Assembly (NCBI RefSeq): GCF_002091635.1
Contig: NZ_BDAC01000004.1
Span: 248,001 to 312,000, forward strand
Length of the DNA stretch: 64,000 nucleotides
Reading direction: 5' to 3'
Origin: Pseudomonas indica NBRC 103045
GTDB taxonomy: Bacteria > Pseudomonadota > Gammaproteobacteria > Pseudomonadales > Pseudomonadaceae
A program made the translations under genes and the position numbers. Under the pieces are notes generated by a model. The model worked only from the letters and a program-made list of their open reading frames with translations, had not been told where the DNA came from and did not search any database. Below are positions 55,416-63,396 of this stretch, in pieces; positions within the stretch are counted from its first letter, which is position 1; every line of letters begins with the position of its first letter.

Positions 55416-56165
55416 CTAGAAATCGGCTTCGAACTCGTTGCCGCTGTTGTCGCGCAACCACAGCCGCGTCGGCTCGTCGCCGCGCACTTCGAAGGTCAGC
55501 GAGGGGTTCTCGGATACCGCCGGGAACAGCTCGAGCCGACCCAGCACGCTGCCATCGGCCGCACGCAGCTCGGCTTGGTCGAGGTAAAACTCGGGGATTC
55601 CGCCGACCAGGCCGTTGTCCATCGGATGGGAGACTTCCAGGCGCAGCCGGTCGAATTCGCCGCGCGGGAAGCGCCCGCCCAGCACCTGGCCGAGGTGATC
55701 CTCCCAACCTTCCTGGGCGCGCACCACACTGGGCGCGGTACAACCGCCGCCGGCGGCATCGACCCGCGCCGAAGCGACATGCCAGACGCCGTCGCGAGTC
55801 AGCACCGCGGCACGGATCGGCGTGGCCTGCTCGACACGGATGCGTATCGCCAGCAGCGGGCGCAGGCGTGGCCCGGGATGGAAGGTGAAAATGTGCGGGA
55901 TAGGGTTCAGCTCGGCCCAGGCGATGATCTTCACCACCTCGCCGTCGAGGGCACTGGCGTCGATGTGGATCGGCACCTGCCGTGCATCTTCGGCGAAGGG
56001 AGGCACTTCCAGGCGCACCCGCTGATCGAAGACCACAGGCGCCCCTTCCAGCAGACGGCGGTGGTAGAAGTCCCACATGGCCGACTGCAACGGGTCCTTG
56101 CCCTCGGCGGGCAGGTGTCCCGACAGGCCGAGCAGGGCCAGCAGCAACAGGCTACGCATATCCAT
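55416..56165 (-). CDS. SoxYZ-like carrier of quinoprotein systems
   Basis: A 249-residue exported protein (signal LLLLALLGLSGHLPA). An N-terminal SoxY-like half ends in DAAGGGCTAPS, where the Cys resembles the carrier Cys of the SoxY GGCG tail, and the C-terminal half is SoxZ-like (HPMDNGLVGGIPEFYLDQ). It matches the quinoprotein-dehydrogenase-associated SoxYZ-like fusion family. In sulfur oxidation the Cys carries intermediates; here the cargo is unknown. It is followed by the 30-residue peptide and the zinc hydrolase. Confidence 0.83.
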   Translation of the reverse strand: MDMRSLLLLALLGLSGHLPAEGKDPLQSAMWDFYHRRLLEGAPVVFDQRVRLEVPPFAEDARQVPIHIDASALDGEVVKIIAWAELNPIPHIFTFHPGPRLRPLLAIRIRVEQATPIRAAVLTRDGVWHVASARVDAAGGGCTAPSVVRAQEGWEDHLGQVLGGRFPRGEFDRLRLEVSHPMDNGLVGGIPEFYLDQAELRAADGSVLGRLELFPAVSENPSLTFEVRGDEPTRLWLRDNSGNEFEADF

Positions 56166-56226
56166 CGCCGACTCCCCTCAGAGTGGGTGACGCGCCCTCG
56201 ACTCGGGATGGAACATTCCACCCGTC

Positions 56227-57108
56227 TCACTGAACGTCTTGATACAGACCCGGCAGCTCGTAACGCAGCCCTTCGGCCTCGTAGAGTGTCTTGACCTTGC
56301 CGTCGAGGATCAGCCCTTCGAGCACCTCCTCCACCGCGTAGGCCAACTGGCGGTTGCTTTCGTGCACCGCCATGCCGATGTCCCATACCTGCCGGCCCAT
56401 GTCCGGGTAGGCGTTTTCCGCCGCCTTCAGCTTCGCGTCGCCGGAATGGCTGAGCAGCCAATCCAACTCGCCGCGCAGGCCCATGACCGCATCTACCTTG
56501 GCCGCGCGCATCGCGGCGAAGGCTTCGGAAGGCGTGCGAAAATGCTGGGTATGGCTGCTGAGCCGGCCGCCCATCACGGACGACAGGTAGAACGAGGGCA
56601 CGCTTTCCAGCTCCACGCCGATGGGGTGGTACTGGAACACCGCGATGCTCGGCACGTCCTTCAGCCGACGGGTGTCGTAGACCACCTGCCAGCATTCGCG
56701 CTGGTAGGGGCCGAACATGGCCACCCGCTCGTTGATCAGTTCGCCCAGTTCATTGCGCTTGAAGGTGAAGTCGCGGTCGTAGGGCACGCGCATCATCAGG
56801 TCCGCGTGCTCGTTAGGGCGCAGGTAATGGCCTTTCCAGATGTAGTTGCGCAGGTCGTCGTCGAGCTTTTCGCCGGGCTCCATCCAGAGCAGCTCCAGCT
56901 TCAGCCCAAGGCCCTCGGCAAGCGCCCCGGCCACGGCGACGTCGACGCCGCGCGGCTGGCCGTCCTGCTTGTAGCTGTACGGGGGGAAGTCCTGGTACAC
57001 CGCGACCTTGAGCACCCCGGAGGCGACGATGTCGTCATACGGGCGGATCTGTGCCAGGGCCTGCTGCCCGGCGAGCAGCAGGCTGAACAGCAGGACGAAC
57101 AGGCGCAT
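56227..57108 (-). CDS. Quinoprotein-associated periplasmic binding protein (XoxJ/MxaJ-like)
   Basis: A 293-residue type 2 periplasmic binding protein with signal peptide (FVLLFSLLLAGQQALA). VLKVAVYQDFPPYSYKQDGQ and GVDVAVAGALAEGLGL are typical of solute-binding proteins; length and context fit the MxaJ/XoxJ family, thought to help mature or activate PQQ dehydrogenases. It starts four bases after the cytochrome c stop. A true ABC transport role is unlikely. Confidence 0.84.
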   Translation of the reverse strand: MRLFVLLFSLLLAGQQALAQIRPYDDIVASGVLKVAVYQDFPPYSYKQDGQPRGVDVAVAGALAEGLGLKLELLWMEPGEKLDDDLRNYIWKGHYLRPNEHADLMMRVPYDRDFTFKRNELGELINERVAMFGPYQRECWQVVYDTRRLKDVPSIAVFQYHPIGVELESVPSFYLSSVMGGRLSSHTQHFRTPSEAFAAMRAAKVDAVMGLRGELDWLLSHSGDAKLKAAENAYPDMGRQVWDIGMAVHESNRQLAYAVEEVLEGLILDGKVKTLYEAEGLRYELPGLYQDVQ

Positions 57109-57112
57109 GGGC

Positions 57113-57550
57113 CTACTCCGAGACGGCGACGCTTTCCAGGTAGGTACGGATCGCCCAGAGCGCTTCCTGGCTCAGGTAATCGGCCATCCGCGGCATGTAC
57201 ACGGCGCCGTCGCGCACCGCACCGTTGATCACACGCTCCTTGAACCACTCGTCGCCTTCGATGCCGGCTTCGAGATAACGCAGGTCAGGGGCGATGCCGC
57301 CGGAGATGGCTTCCAGGCCATGGCAGCGGGCGCAGTTCTGGTTGTAGGCGGAAGTACCGATCTCGACGGCCTTGGCGTGCTTCTCGTAAGGCTCGCGGTA
57401 GGGGTTCTCGTCGCGCCACTCGGCGCCCAGTTGCTCCAGGTCGGAAGTGTTGACCGCCTGCGGGGTGACGTCGCCATGTCCCATGACCAGCCCGGAAGCG
57501 CTCAGGATCCCTGCGCCGATCAGTGCACGCCATGCGATGTTCTTGTTCAT
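57113..57550 (-). CDS. Cytochrome c, electron acceptor of PQQ dehydrogenase (ExaB/PedF/XoxG-like)
   Basis: A 145-residue exported cytochrome (signal LIGAGILSASGLVMG) with one haem site CARCH near residues 73-77 and Met candidates in AVYMPRMADYLS. It heads the operon cytochrome c, XoxJ-like protein, SoxYZ-like protein, 30-residue peptide, metallohydrolase. It likely takes electrons from the PedH-type enzyme. The ACTACC motif lies about 111-130 bases upstream. Confidence 0.9.
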   Translation of the reverse strand: MNKNIAWRALIGAGILSASGLVMGHGDVTPQAVNTSDLEQLGAEWRDENPYREPYEKHAKAVEIGTSAYNQNCARCHGLEAISGGIAPDLRYLEAGIEGDEWFKERVINGAVRDGAVYMPRMADYLSQEALWAIRTYLESVAVSE

Positions 57551-57661
57551 AACTCCACCCTCTTCGTAATGCTGTGCAAGGCCAGGCGCCCCGGCGGAGC
57601 GCGTTGAGTCGAATCTTAGGAAGGGTGGCGTTATCCCAGTATCCTGCTTTGGTTTTCAGCG

Positions 57662-57680
57662 ACTACTCCCTTGGTAGTAG
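57662..57680 (-). promoter_or_regulatory. ACTACCAA palindrome upstream of the cytochrome c operon
   Basis: On the minus strand CTACTACCAAGGGAGTAGT is an almost perfect inverted repeat, 112-130 bases before the cytochrome c start. It is the best symmetric copy of the motif. Confidence 0.75.
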
Positions 57681-57814
57681 GGCGTACGACCAAGGCCAAA
57701 AGAGGAGTCGTGCGGGAGCTGTTCAGGATTGGTTCGCTGAATGACGAGAAGCGGCGCGGCCGGGGATCGTATGTTGGGGGAATGGGGCTGATTTGAGGAT
57801 GGTGACAGGCTTGA

Positions 57815-58018
57815 CTCCGCCCCCTCACCCTAGCCCTCTCCCCAGAGGGGCGAGGGGATCGACCGTGTAGGCTTCAGGTTCATGGCCTGGGCGACACAAC
57901 GGCGAGAAAAGCTTCAGACGAAGCAACGACAAACGCAAAACCTTAACCCCCGCACAAACAACCCCCTCGCCCCTCTGGGGAGAGGGCTGGGGGCGCCCGG
58001 CGTAGGGTGAGGGGGCGG
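57815..58018. repeat. Long inverted repeat of CCCTCACCC type
   Basis: The left arm (57818-57857) and right arm (57962-58018) are inverted copies sharing the block CCCTCTCCCCAGAGGGGCGA and CCCCCTCACCCTA; the right arm has a short insertion. About 105 bases of other sequence lie between. It is related to the dispersed CTCTCCC hairpins at 14.2 and 36.5 kb. No gene lies in 57551-58081. Confidence 0.75.
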
Positions 58019-58081
58019 CCCATCTGGCCCCTCAACCGCCGAGCCCAAACACCGATGTCCCCAAACGAGACCATACGGTAA

Positions 58082-58519
58082 TCAGCGAACCACGAAGCGT
58101 CCGGACATGCCCTTGGCTTCCAATCCCTTGCAGTAGAACGGGAAGCTGCCCGGCTTGATCGGCACGAAGAAGATTTCCGCCTGCCCGGCGTCCTCGAACT
58201 CCAGCTCGGTGAGGGTCATCGCCTTGATCTCCACCCCACCGGCCTCGACCTTGCGCAGGAAGATCGACACCGCGAATTCCGGTGCCTGGAAGGCGCATTC
58301 CTTCTGCCCGTGGGAGATGACCTTGAGCTGGTAGGCCTTGCCGGTCTCCAGCGAATACTCGTTCTGCGAGATGAAGTAATCGCTGTCGTCCGAGCCCAGC
58401 ACCAGGTCCGGCAGCGGCTGGGTACGGCGGGTCAGATCGCCGGCGGCGTGGACCTTGTCGAAACCGATCAGGCTGGCGATGAGTAGCAGCGGCAGGAGCA
58501 AGGCTTTGAACAGTTGCAT
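58082..58519 (-). CDS. Exported cupredoxin-like protein
   Basis: A 145-residue protein with signal peptide (LLLPLLLIASLIGFDKVHA). The C-terminal segment FPFYCKGLEAKGMSGRFVVR has the Cys and Met of a type 1 copper site, and a His is available upstream (VISHGQKE), giving a plausible His-Cys-Met set as in cupredoxins. It may shuttle electrons in the periplasm. The ACTACC motif is about 70-80 bases upstream. Confidence 0.75.
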   Translation of the reverse strand: MQLFKALLLPLLLIASLIGFDKVHAAGDLTRRTQPLPDLVLGSDDSDYFISQNEYSLETGKAYQLKVISHGQKECAFQAPEFAVSIFLRKVEAGGVEIKAMTLTELEFEDAGQAEIFFVPIKPGSFPFYCKGLEAKGMSGRFVVR

Positions 58520-58583
58520 GGCGGGTCCCTTTTCTTGTTATGGATGCACGGGACCATCCTAGGGGCGCAGCGCCCCGGACAAC

Positions 58584-58600
58584 CTACTACCTTGGTACCG
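58584..58600. promoter_or_regulatory. ACTACC/GGTA palindrome between the cupredoxin and ABC-system genes
   Basis: CTACTACCTTGGTACCG lies 65-81 bases before the cupredoxin start (minus) and 77-93 before the binding-protein start (plus). A second partial element, CTGGTACTTTC, follows at 58606-58616; the same GGTACTTTC occurs near pqqA. Confidence 0.65.
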
Positions 58601-58676
58601 GCCAACTGGTACTTTCTTCATATTTCCCGCCCCCTCCGGGCTTCCTATGCTGGCAGCAACCCTGGAGGAATTGCCC

Positions 58677-59873
58677 ATGCGCCTGCTCGCGATCCACGGC
58701 CTGGCCTACCTGCTCGCCATCGCCAGCGCCGCTCTGCTCGCCACCCACAGCCAGGCTGCGGACGGCGAACTGCAGGTGCGCATCGGCTACCTGGCCTACC
58801 GTCCCGATCCCGGCCCGCTGCTGTCCAACGTCATCCCCGAGCCCGACGATGCCGGCCTGCGCGGCGCCGAGCTGGCGATCACCGACAGCAACAGCACCGG
58901 CCGTTTCCTCAAGCATCGCTATGACCTCCAAGTGGCGGACAGCCCCAACCCCGAAGCCCTGTTGGATGAGGCACGCCGGCTGCATGCCGACGGCCTGCGC
59001 CTGTTCGTGGTCAACGCCCCGGCCGACAGCCTGCGCCAGCTCGCCACCGCGCTGCCGGACAGCCTGCTGTTCAATGTCGGCAGCGCCGACGACGGCCTGC
59101 GTCTCGACGCCTGCCCAGGCAACGTGCTGCACAGCCTGCCCAGCCGCGCCATGCTGGCCGATGCCCTGGCTCAGTTCCTTGCAGTACGCAAGTGGACCCG
59201 CTGGCTGCTGATCGTCGGCACCACCGCCGATGACAAGGCCTACGCCGATGCCCTGCGCCGCGCGGCCAAGCGCTTCGGCCACAAGATCGTCGCGGAGAAG
59301 CCCTGGACCTTCGATAACGACCAGCGTCGCAGCGCCCAGGCCGAGATGCCGCTGTTCACCCAGACCGCCGAGTACGACGTGGTGCTGGTGGCCGACGAGC
59401 GCGGCGACTTCGGCGAATACGTGCCCTACCAGACCTGGTACCCGCGCCCGGTGGCCGGCACCCAGGGGTTGACCCCGACCGGCTGGCACAAGACCGTGGA
59501 AACCTACGGCGCCGCCCAGTTGCAGAAGCGCTTCGAGGAGCATGCCGGGCGCTGGATGAACGACCGCGATTTCGCCGCCTGGATCGCCGTGCGCAGCATT
59601 GCCACCGCCGTGACCCGCCTGCGCGACACCGCACCGGCGGCGATCCGCAGCCTGGCACTCTCCACCGACCTGCCGATCGACGGCTTCAAGGGGCGCAAGC
59701 TCAGCTACCGCGCCTGGGACGGCCAGCTCCGCCAGCCGATTCCGCTGGTCCACCCACGGGCGCTGGTGTCCACCTCTCCGCAGGATGGCTTCCTCCACCC
59801 CAGCAGCGAGCTGGACACCCTGGGCCTCGACGCTCCGGAAAGCCGCTGCCGGCTGAGCGACGCGCGCCTGTGA
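58677..59873 (+). CDS. Substrate-binding protein of the PQQ-catabolism ABC system
   Basis: A 398-residue exported protein from ATG 58677 (AGGAAT upstream), with signal peptide (GLAYLLAIASAALLATHSQA). LQVRIGYLAYRPDPG and ELAITDSNSTGRFLKHRYDL are typical of the binding proteins linked to PQQ-dependent alcohol catabolism. It starts the set binding protein, beta-propeller, ATPase, permease, as in the P. putida ped locus. Its ligand is unknown, probably an alcohol or aldehyde. Confidence 0.87.
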   Translation: MRLLAIHGLAYLLAIASAALLATHSQAADGELQVRIGYLAYRPDPGPLLSNVIPEPDDAGLRGAELAITDSNSTGRFLKHRYDLQVADSPNPEALLDEARRLHADGLRLFVVNAPADSLRQLATALPDSLLFNVGSADDGLRLDACPGNVLHSLPSRAMLADALAQFLAVRKWTRWLLIVGTTADDKAYADALRRAAKRFGHKIVAEKPWTFDNDQRRSAQAEMPLFTQTAEYDVVLVADERGDFGEYVPYQTWYPRPVAGTQGLTPTGWHKTVETYGAAQLQKRFEEHAGRWMNDRDFAAWIAVRSIATAVTRLRDTAPAAIRSLALSTDLPIDGFKGRKLSYRAWDGQLRQPIPLVHPRALVSTSPQDGFLHPSSELDTLGLDAPESRCRLSDARL

Positions 59874-59904
59874 CGCTGCCCCCATAACGACAAGAGAAAA
59901 CGCC

Positions 59905-60879
59905 ATGCCCACTGCCCTGCCGACCCGCCTCCTCGCCACCGCCCTGCTGCTGGCCGCCGCCGGCCCGGCCCTGGCCGCCACCGCCTATGTGTCCAACGAG
60001 AAGGACAATACCCTCAGCGTCATCGACCTGGAGCGCATGGAAGTCACCGGCACCCTGGAGGTCGGCATGCGCCCACGCGGCCTGGCGCTGTCCCACGACA
60101 ACAAGCTGCTCTACATCTGCGCCAGCGATTCCGACCGCGTGCAGGTGCTCGACCTGGCCAGCGGCAAGATCGTCAAGGAACTGCCCTCCGGCGCCGACCC
60201 GGAACAGTTCGCCCTGCACCCCAACAACAAGTGGCTGTACATCTCCAACGAGGACGATGCACTGGTCACCGTGGTGGACGTGGACAGCGAAGAGGTGCTG
60301 GCGCAGATCGACGTCGGCGTCGAGCCGGAAGGCATGGCCGTCAGCCCGGACGGCAAGTGGGCGGTGAACACCAGCGAAACCACCAACATGCTGCATTGGA
60401 TCGACACCACCACCCATCAGTTGGTGGACAACACCCTGATCGACCAGCGCCCGCGGCATGTCGAATTCAGCAAGGACGGCAGCCAGCTCTGGGCCTCGGC
60501 GGAGATCGGCGGCACCGTCACCGTGGTCGACGTGGCGAGCCGGCAGGTGCTCAAGAAGCTGAACTTCCAGATCAAGGGCATCCACCCGGACAAGGTACAG
60601 CCGGTGGGTATCCGGCTGACTTCGGACGGCAAGTACGCTTTCGTCGCCCTCGGCCCGGCCAACCACGTGGCGGTGGTGGATGCGAAGACCTACGAGGTGC
60701 TCGACTACCTGCTGGTGGGCCGGCGCGTGTGGCACATGGCGTTCTCCCCGGACGAGCGCCTGCTGCTGACCACCAACGGCGTCAGTGGGGATGTCTCGGT
60801 GATCGATGTGGAGAAGCTCAAGGTGAGCAAGTCGATCAAGGTGGGCCGCTATCCCTGGGGCGTGGTGGTGAAGCCATGA
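59905..60879 (+). CDS. PQQ-catabolism-associated YVTN beta-propeller protein
   Basis: A 324-residue exported protein (signal LLATALLLAAAGPALAA). It is a seven-bladed YVTN-type propeller: AYVSNEKDNTLSVIDLE, LLYICASDSDRVQVLDLASG, WLYISNEDDALVTVVDV and KYAFVALGPANHVAVVD mark the blades. It accompanies the ABC genes in several Proteobacteria; the ligand is unknown. Its stop overlaps the ATPase start by four bases. Confidence 0.87.
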   Translation: MPTALPTRLLATALLLAAAGPALAATAYVSNEKDNTLSVIDLERMEVTGTLEVGMRPRGLALSHDNKLLYICASDSDRVQVLDLASGKIVKELPSGADPEQFALHPNNKWLYISNEDDALVTVVDVDSEEVLAQIDVGVEPEGMAVSPDGKWAVNTSETTNMLHWIDTTTHQLVDNTLIDQRPRHVEFSKDGSQLWASAEIGGTVTVVDVASRQVLKKLNFQIKGIHPDKVQPVGIRLTSDGKYAFVALGPANHVAVVDAKTYEVLDYLLVGRRVWHMAFSPDERLLLTTNGVSGDVSVIDVEKLKVSKSIKVGRYPWGVVVKP

Positions 60880-61595
60880 GCGCCCTGGAGCTGCACGGCG
60901 TCGGTTTTCGCTACGCCACCCGGTCGGCGCTGGAGGACGTTTCCTTCAACGTCCCGCCCGGCCACTTCACCGCCCTGCTCGGCCCCAACGGCGCCGGCAA
61001 GTCTACCCTGATCGCCCTGCTCACCCGTCTCTACGACCTGCAGCAGGGCGACGTCAGCGTCTACGGCTGTTCCCTGCGCCAGCAACCGCGCCTGGCCCTG
61101 CGCCAGCTCGGCGTGGTGTTCCAGCAGAGCACCCTGGACCTCGACCTCAGCGTCGAGCAGAACCTGCGCTACCACGCCGCCCTGCATGGCATGCCGAGGA
61201 AGCTCACGGCGGCGCGGATCGACGAGGAACTGGCCCGGCAGTCCCTGACCGAACGCCGTCGCGACAAGGTGCGCCTGCTCAACGGCGGCCACCGCCGCCG
61301 CGTGGAGATCGCCCGCGCGCTGCTGCACAAACCGCGCCTACTGCTGCTCGACGAGGCCAGCGTCGGCCTCGACCCGGCCAGCCGGCTGGCGCTCAACCGC
61401 CACGTCCGCCAACTGTGCCGCGACGAAGGGCTGAGCGTGCTCTGGACTACCCACCTGCTGGACGAGGTGCAGGCCGACGACGACCTGCTGATCCTCGACC
61501 GGGGCCGTCTGGTGGCCCAGGGCCGCGCCGCCGACCTGGGCGGCGACGACTTGGCCGCCGCCTTCGAACGCCTGACCCGGCGGGAGGCGGCATGA
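60876..61595 (+). CDS. ABC transporter ATPase of the PQQ-catabolism system
   Basis: A 239-residue ATPase from ATG 60876 (ATGA overlap). Walker A is GPNGAGKST, the Q-loop VVFQQST, Walker B LLLLDEASVGLD. The signature reads LNGGHRRRVEIARALL rather than LSGGQ, which may be normal for this family. With the permease it forms an ABC-2 type exporter, in P. putida tied to tolerance of alcohols oxidised by PQQ enzymes. Confidence 0.9.
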   Translation: MSALELHGVGFRYATRSALEDVSFNVPPGHFTALLGPNGAGKSTLIALLTRLYDLQQGDVSVYGCSLRQQPRLALRQLGVVFQQSTLDLDLSVEQNLRYHAALHGMPRKLTAARIDEELARQSLTERRRDKVRLLNGGHRRRVEIARALLHKPRLLLLDEASVGLDPASRLALNRHVRQLCRDEGLSVLWTTHLLDEVQADDDLLILDRGRLVAQGRAADLGGDDLAAAFERLTRREAA

Positions 61596-62428
61596 GCACT
61601 CCGGAATCCGCGTTCGGTGCCGCATCCCGCCTGGGCCCTGGCGCCTACTGGGAATGCCTGCGCGGCATCGTGGTGCGCGAATGGCTGCGCTTCGTCCAGC
61701 AGCGCTCGCGCTTTCTCAGCGCCCTGGTCCGCCCGCTGCTCTGGCTGCTGGTGTTCGCCGCCGGTTTCCGCGCCGCCCTGGGCATCGCCATCATCGAGCC
61801 CTACGACACCTACATCACCTACGAGACCTACATCGTCCCCGGCCTGGCCTGCATGATCCTGCTGTTCAACGGCATGCAGGGCTCGTTGTCGATGGTCTAC
61901 GACCGCGAGATGGGCAGCATGCGCGTGCTGCTCACCAGCCCGCTGCCGCGTGGCTTCCTGCTCTGCGGCAAACTGCTGGCGACGGCGCTGATCTCGCTGC
62001 TGCAGGTCTATGCCTTCCTCGCCATCGCCTGGTTCTATGGGGTGCAGCCACCCGTCGCCGGCCTGCTCGCCGCCCTGCCGGCGTTGCTGCTGGTGGCGCT
62101 GTTGCTCAGTGCGCTGGGGCTGCTGTTGTCCAATGGCATCCGCCAACTGGAGAACTTCGCCGGGGTGATGAATTTCGTCATCTTCCCGCTGTTCTTCCTG
62201 TCCTCGGCGCTCTACCCGCTGTGGAAGATGCGCGAGGCCAGCGAGTGGTTGTACTGGATCTGCGCGCTCAACCCCTTCAGCCATGCGGTGGAGCTGGTGC
62301 GCTTCGCCCTCTACGAACGCCTCAACGGCCTGGCCCTGGCGGTGTGTCTGGGCTTGACCCTGGTGTTCGCCGTCCTCGCCGTGCTCAGCTTCAACCCCCA
62401 GCACGCCGCCCTGCGCCGCGCGGCCTGA
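61592..62428 (+). CDS. ABC-2 type permease of the PQQ-catabolism system
   Basis: A 278-residue protein with six helices of the ABC-2 family (RPLLWLLVFAAGFRAALG, SPLPRGFLLCGKLLATALI, FPLFFLSSALYPLWKM). Four-base overlap with the ATPase gene. Likely exports a toxic substrate or a lipid-like compound; the direction is inferred from the family. Confidence 0.9.
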   Translation: MSTPESAFGAASRLGPGAYWECLRGIVVREWLRFVQQRSRFLSALVRPLLWLLVFAAGFRAALGIAIIEPYDTYITYETYIVPGLACMILLFNGMQGSLSMVYDREMGSMRVLLTSPLPRGFLLCGKLLATALISLLQVYAFLAIAWFYGVQPPVAGLLAALPALLLVALLLSALGLLLSNGIRQLENFAGVMNFVIFPLFFLSSALYPLWKMREASEWLYWICALNPFSHAVELVRFALYERLNGLALAVCLGLTLVFAVLAVLSFNPQHAALRRAA

Positions 62429-62479
62429 AAGGCCGCCATCCCTCCTTCCGGATTGCGCCAAGGCTTATCCCGGCTACAT

Positions 62480-62592
62480 CCCGTGTAGGGGCGAATTCAT
62501 TCGCGATGGGGTGACGACCATGCCTAGTCAATCGCGAATGAATTCGCTCTCACAGGAATGGCCGGGTGCAGGGGCCAATAAATTCGTCTCTG
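62480..62592. repeat. REP cluster
   Basis: GTAGGGGCGAATTCATTCGC (62484) and TCGCGAATGAATTCGCTCTC (62530) form an inverted pair, followed by a degenerate third copy GGGCCAATAAATTCGTCTCT (62571). The segment GACCATGCCTAGTCAATCGC resembles one at 38.93 kb. Confidence 0.8.
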
Positions 62593-62633
62593 CACTGATC
62601 ACGCCTTGCCGTGAAACACCTCCCACCCCGATT

Positions 62634-62650
62634 TACTACTTTGGTAGCGG
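62634..62650 (+). promoter_or_regulatory. ACTACC-type palindrome upstream of the CXXCW gene
   Basis: TACTACTTTGGTAGCGG is an inverted repeat of the shared motif, 77-93 bases before the start codon. Confidence 0.65.
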
Positions 62651-62726
62651 TTTTCCCCTCCATCGTAGGATTCCCAAAGCACTGCCACTTCTTTGTAATG
62701 ACCGCATCGAAAGGCTCGGGTCAGCC

Positions 62727-63275
62727 ATGATGTCGAAGATGCTCGCTACGCTGTTGGCGGTTCTGGGGTTCGCCCCCCTGGCCATGGCGGCCACGCCGGA
62801 CCCAGCGCTGTTTTCCGTCGACGGCTACCGTATCGACCGCTACCGCAGCCCGACGCCGGCCCAGGCCGATGGTGCCGTCACCCTCGATACCCCTGCCCTG
62901 CAAGCGCTGCTGGAATGCCAGCCGAAGCCGCTGCTGGTGGACGTCTACCGCCTGCCCTGGCTGCACGGCCGCTTCGTCGAGGACGAGCCGCACCGTAACA
63001 TCCCCGGCAGCCTATGGCTGCCGAACACCGGCGACGGCGTGCTGGAACCGTCCTGGCAGAATTATCTGAGTCGTCACTTGGCAGCCGCGACCGAGGGCGA
63101 CAAGCGCCGCGCTATCGTTTTCTATTGCCGATCCGACTGCTGGCTGTCCTGGAACAGCATCCGGCGCGCTCGCGCGCTGGGCTACGAATCGCTCTACTGG
63201 TACCGTGACGGTATCGACGCCTGGCAACAGGCCGGCCTGCCATTGCAGGCCGCCGAACCGGCACCGTACCCGTAA
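62727..63275 (+). CDS. PQQ-catabolism-associated rhodanese-like protein with paired Cys-Trp motif
   Basis: A 182-residue exported protein (signal MLATLLAVLGFAPLAMA). The C-terminal half is rhodanese-like (LLVDVYRLPWLHG, NIPGSLWLPNTG) and ends in YCRSDCWLSWNSIRRA, the paired Cys-Trp motif of the PQQ-associated CXXCW family; the Cys pair may be redox active or bind a cofactor. It accompanies the ABC genes. The start could also be the next codon (Met2). Confidence 0.83.
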   Translation: MMSKMLATLLAVLGFAPLAMAATPDPALFSVDGYRIDRYRSPTPAQADGAVTLDTPALQALLECQPKPLLVDVYRLPWLHGRFVEDEPHRNIPGSLWLPNTGDGVLEPSWQNYLSRHLAAATEGDKRRAIVFYCRSDCWLSWNSIRRARALGYESLYWYRDGIDAWQQAGLPLQAAEPAPYP

Positions 63276-63396
63276 GACAAGAAGAGGAGCCTTCAGGAAG
63301 AGGGACATCCGAGGGAGCGGAACGGGGCCTGCCACCCCGAACGATAAGTTGCTTGATTTGCCAAACTTATAACGACAAGAACCGAGGTGAACGGCC

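Noticed and set aside
63347-63360. TTGAT-TTGC-CAAAC as an FNR box before the response regulator
   Set aside because: Only one half-site fits; the second half lacks the ATCAA pattern.
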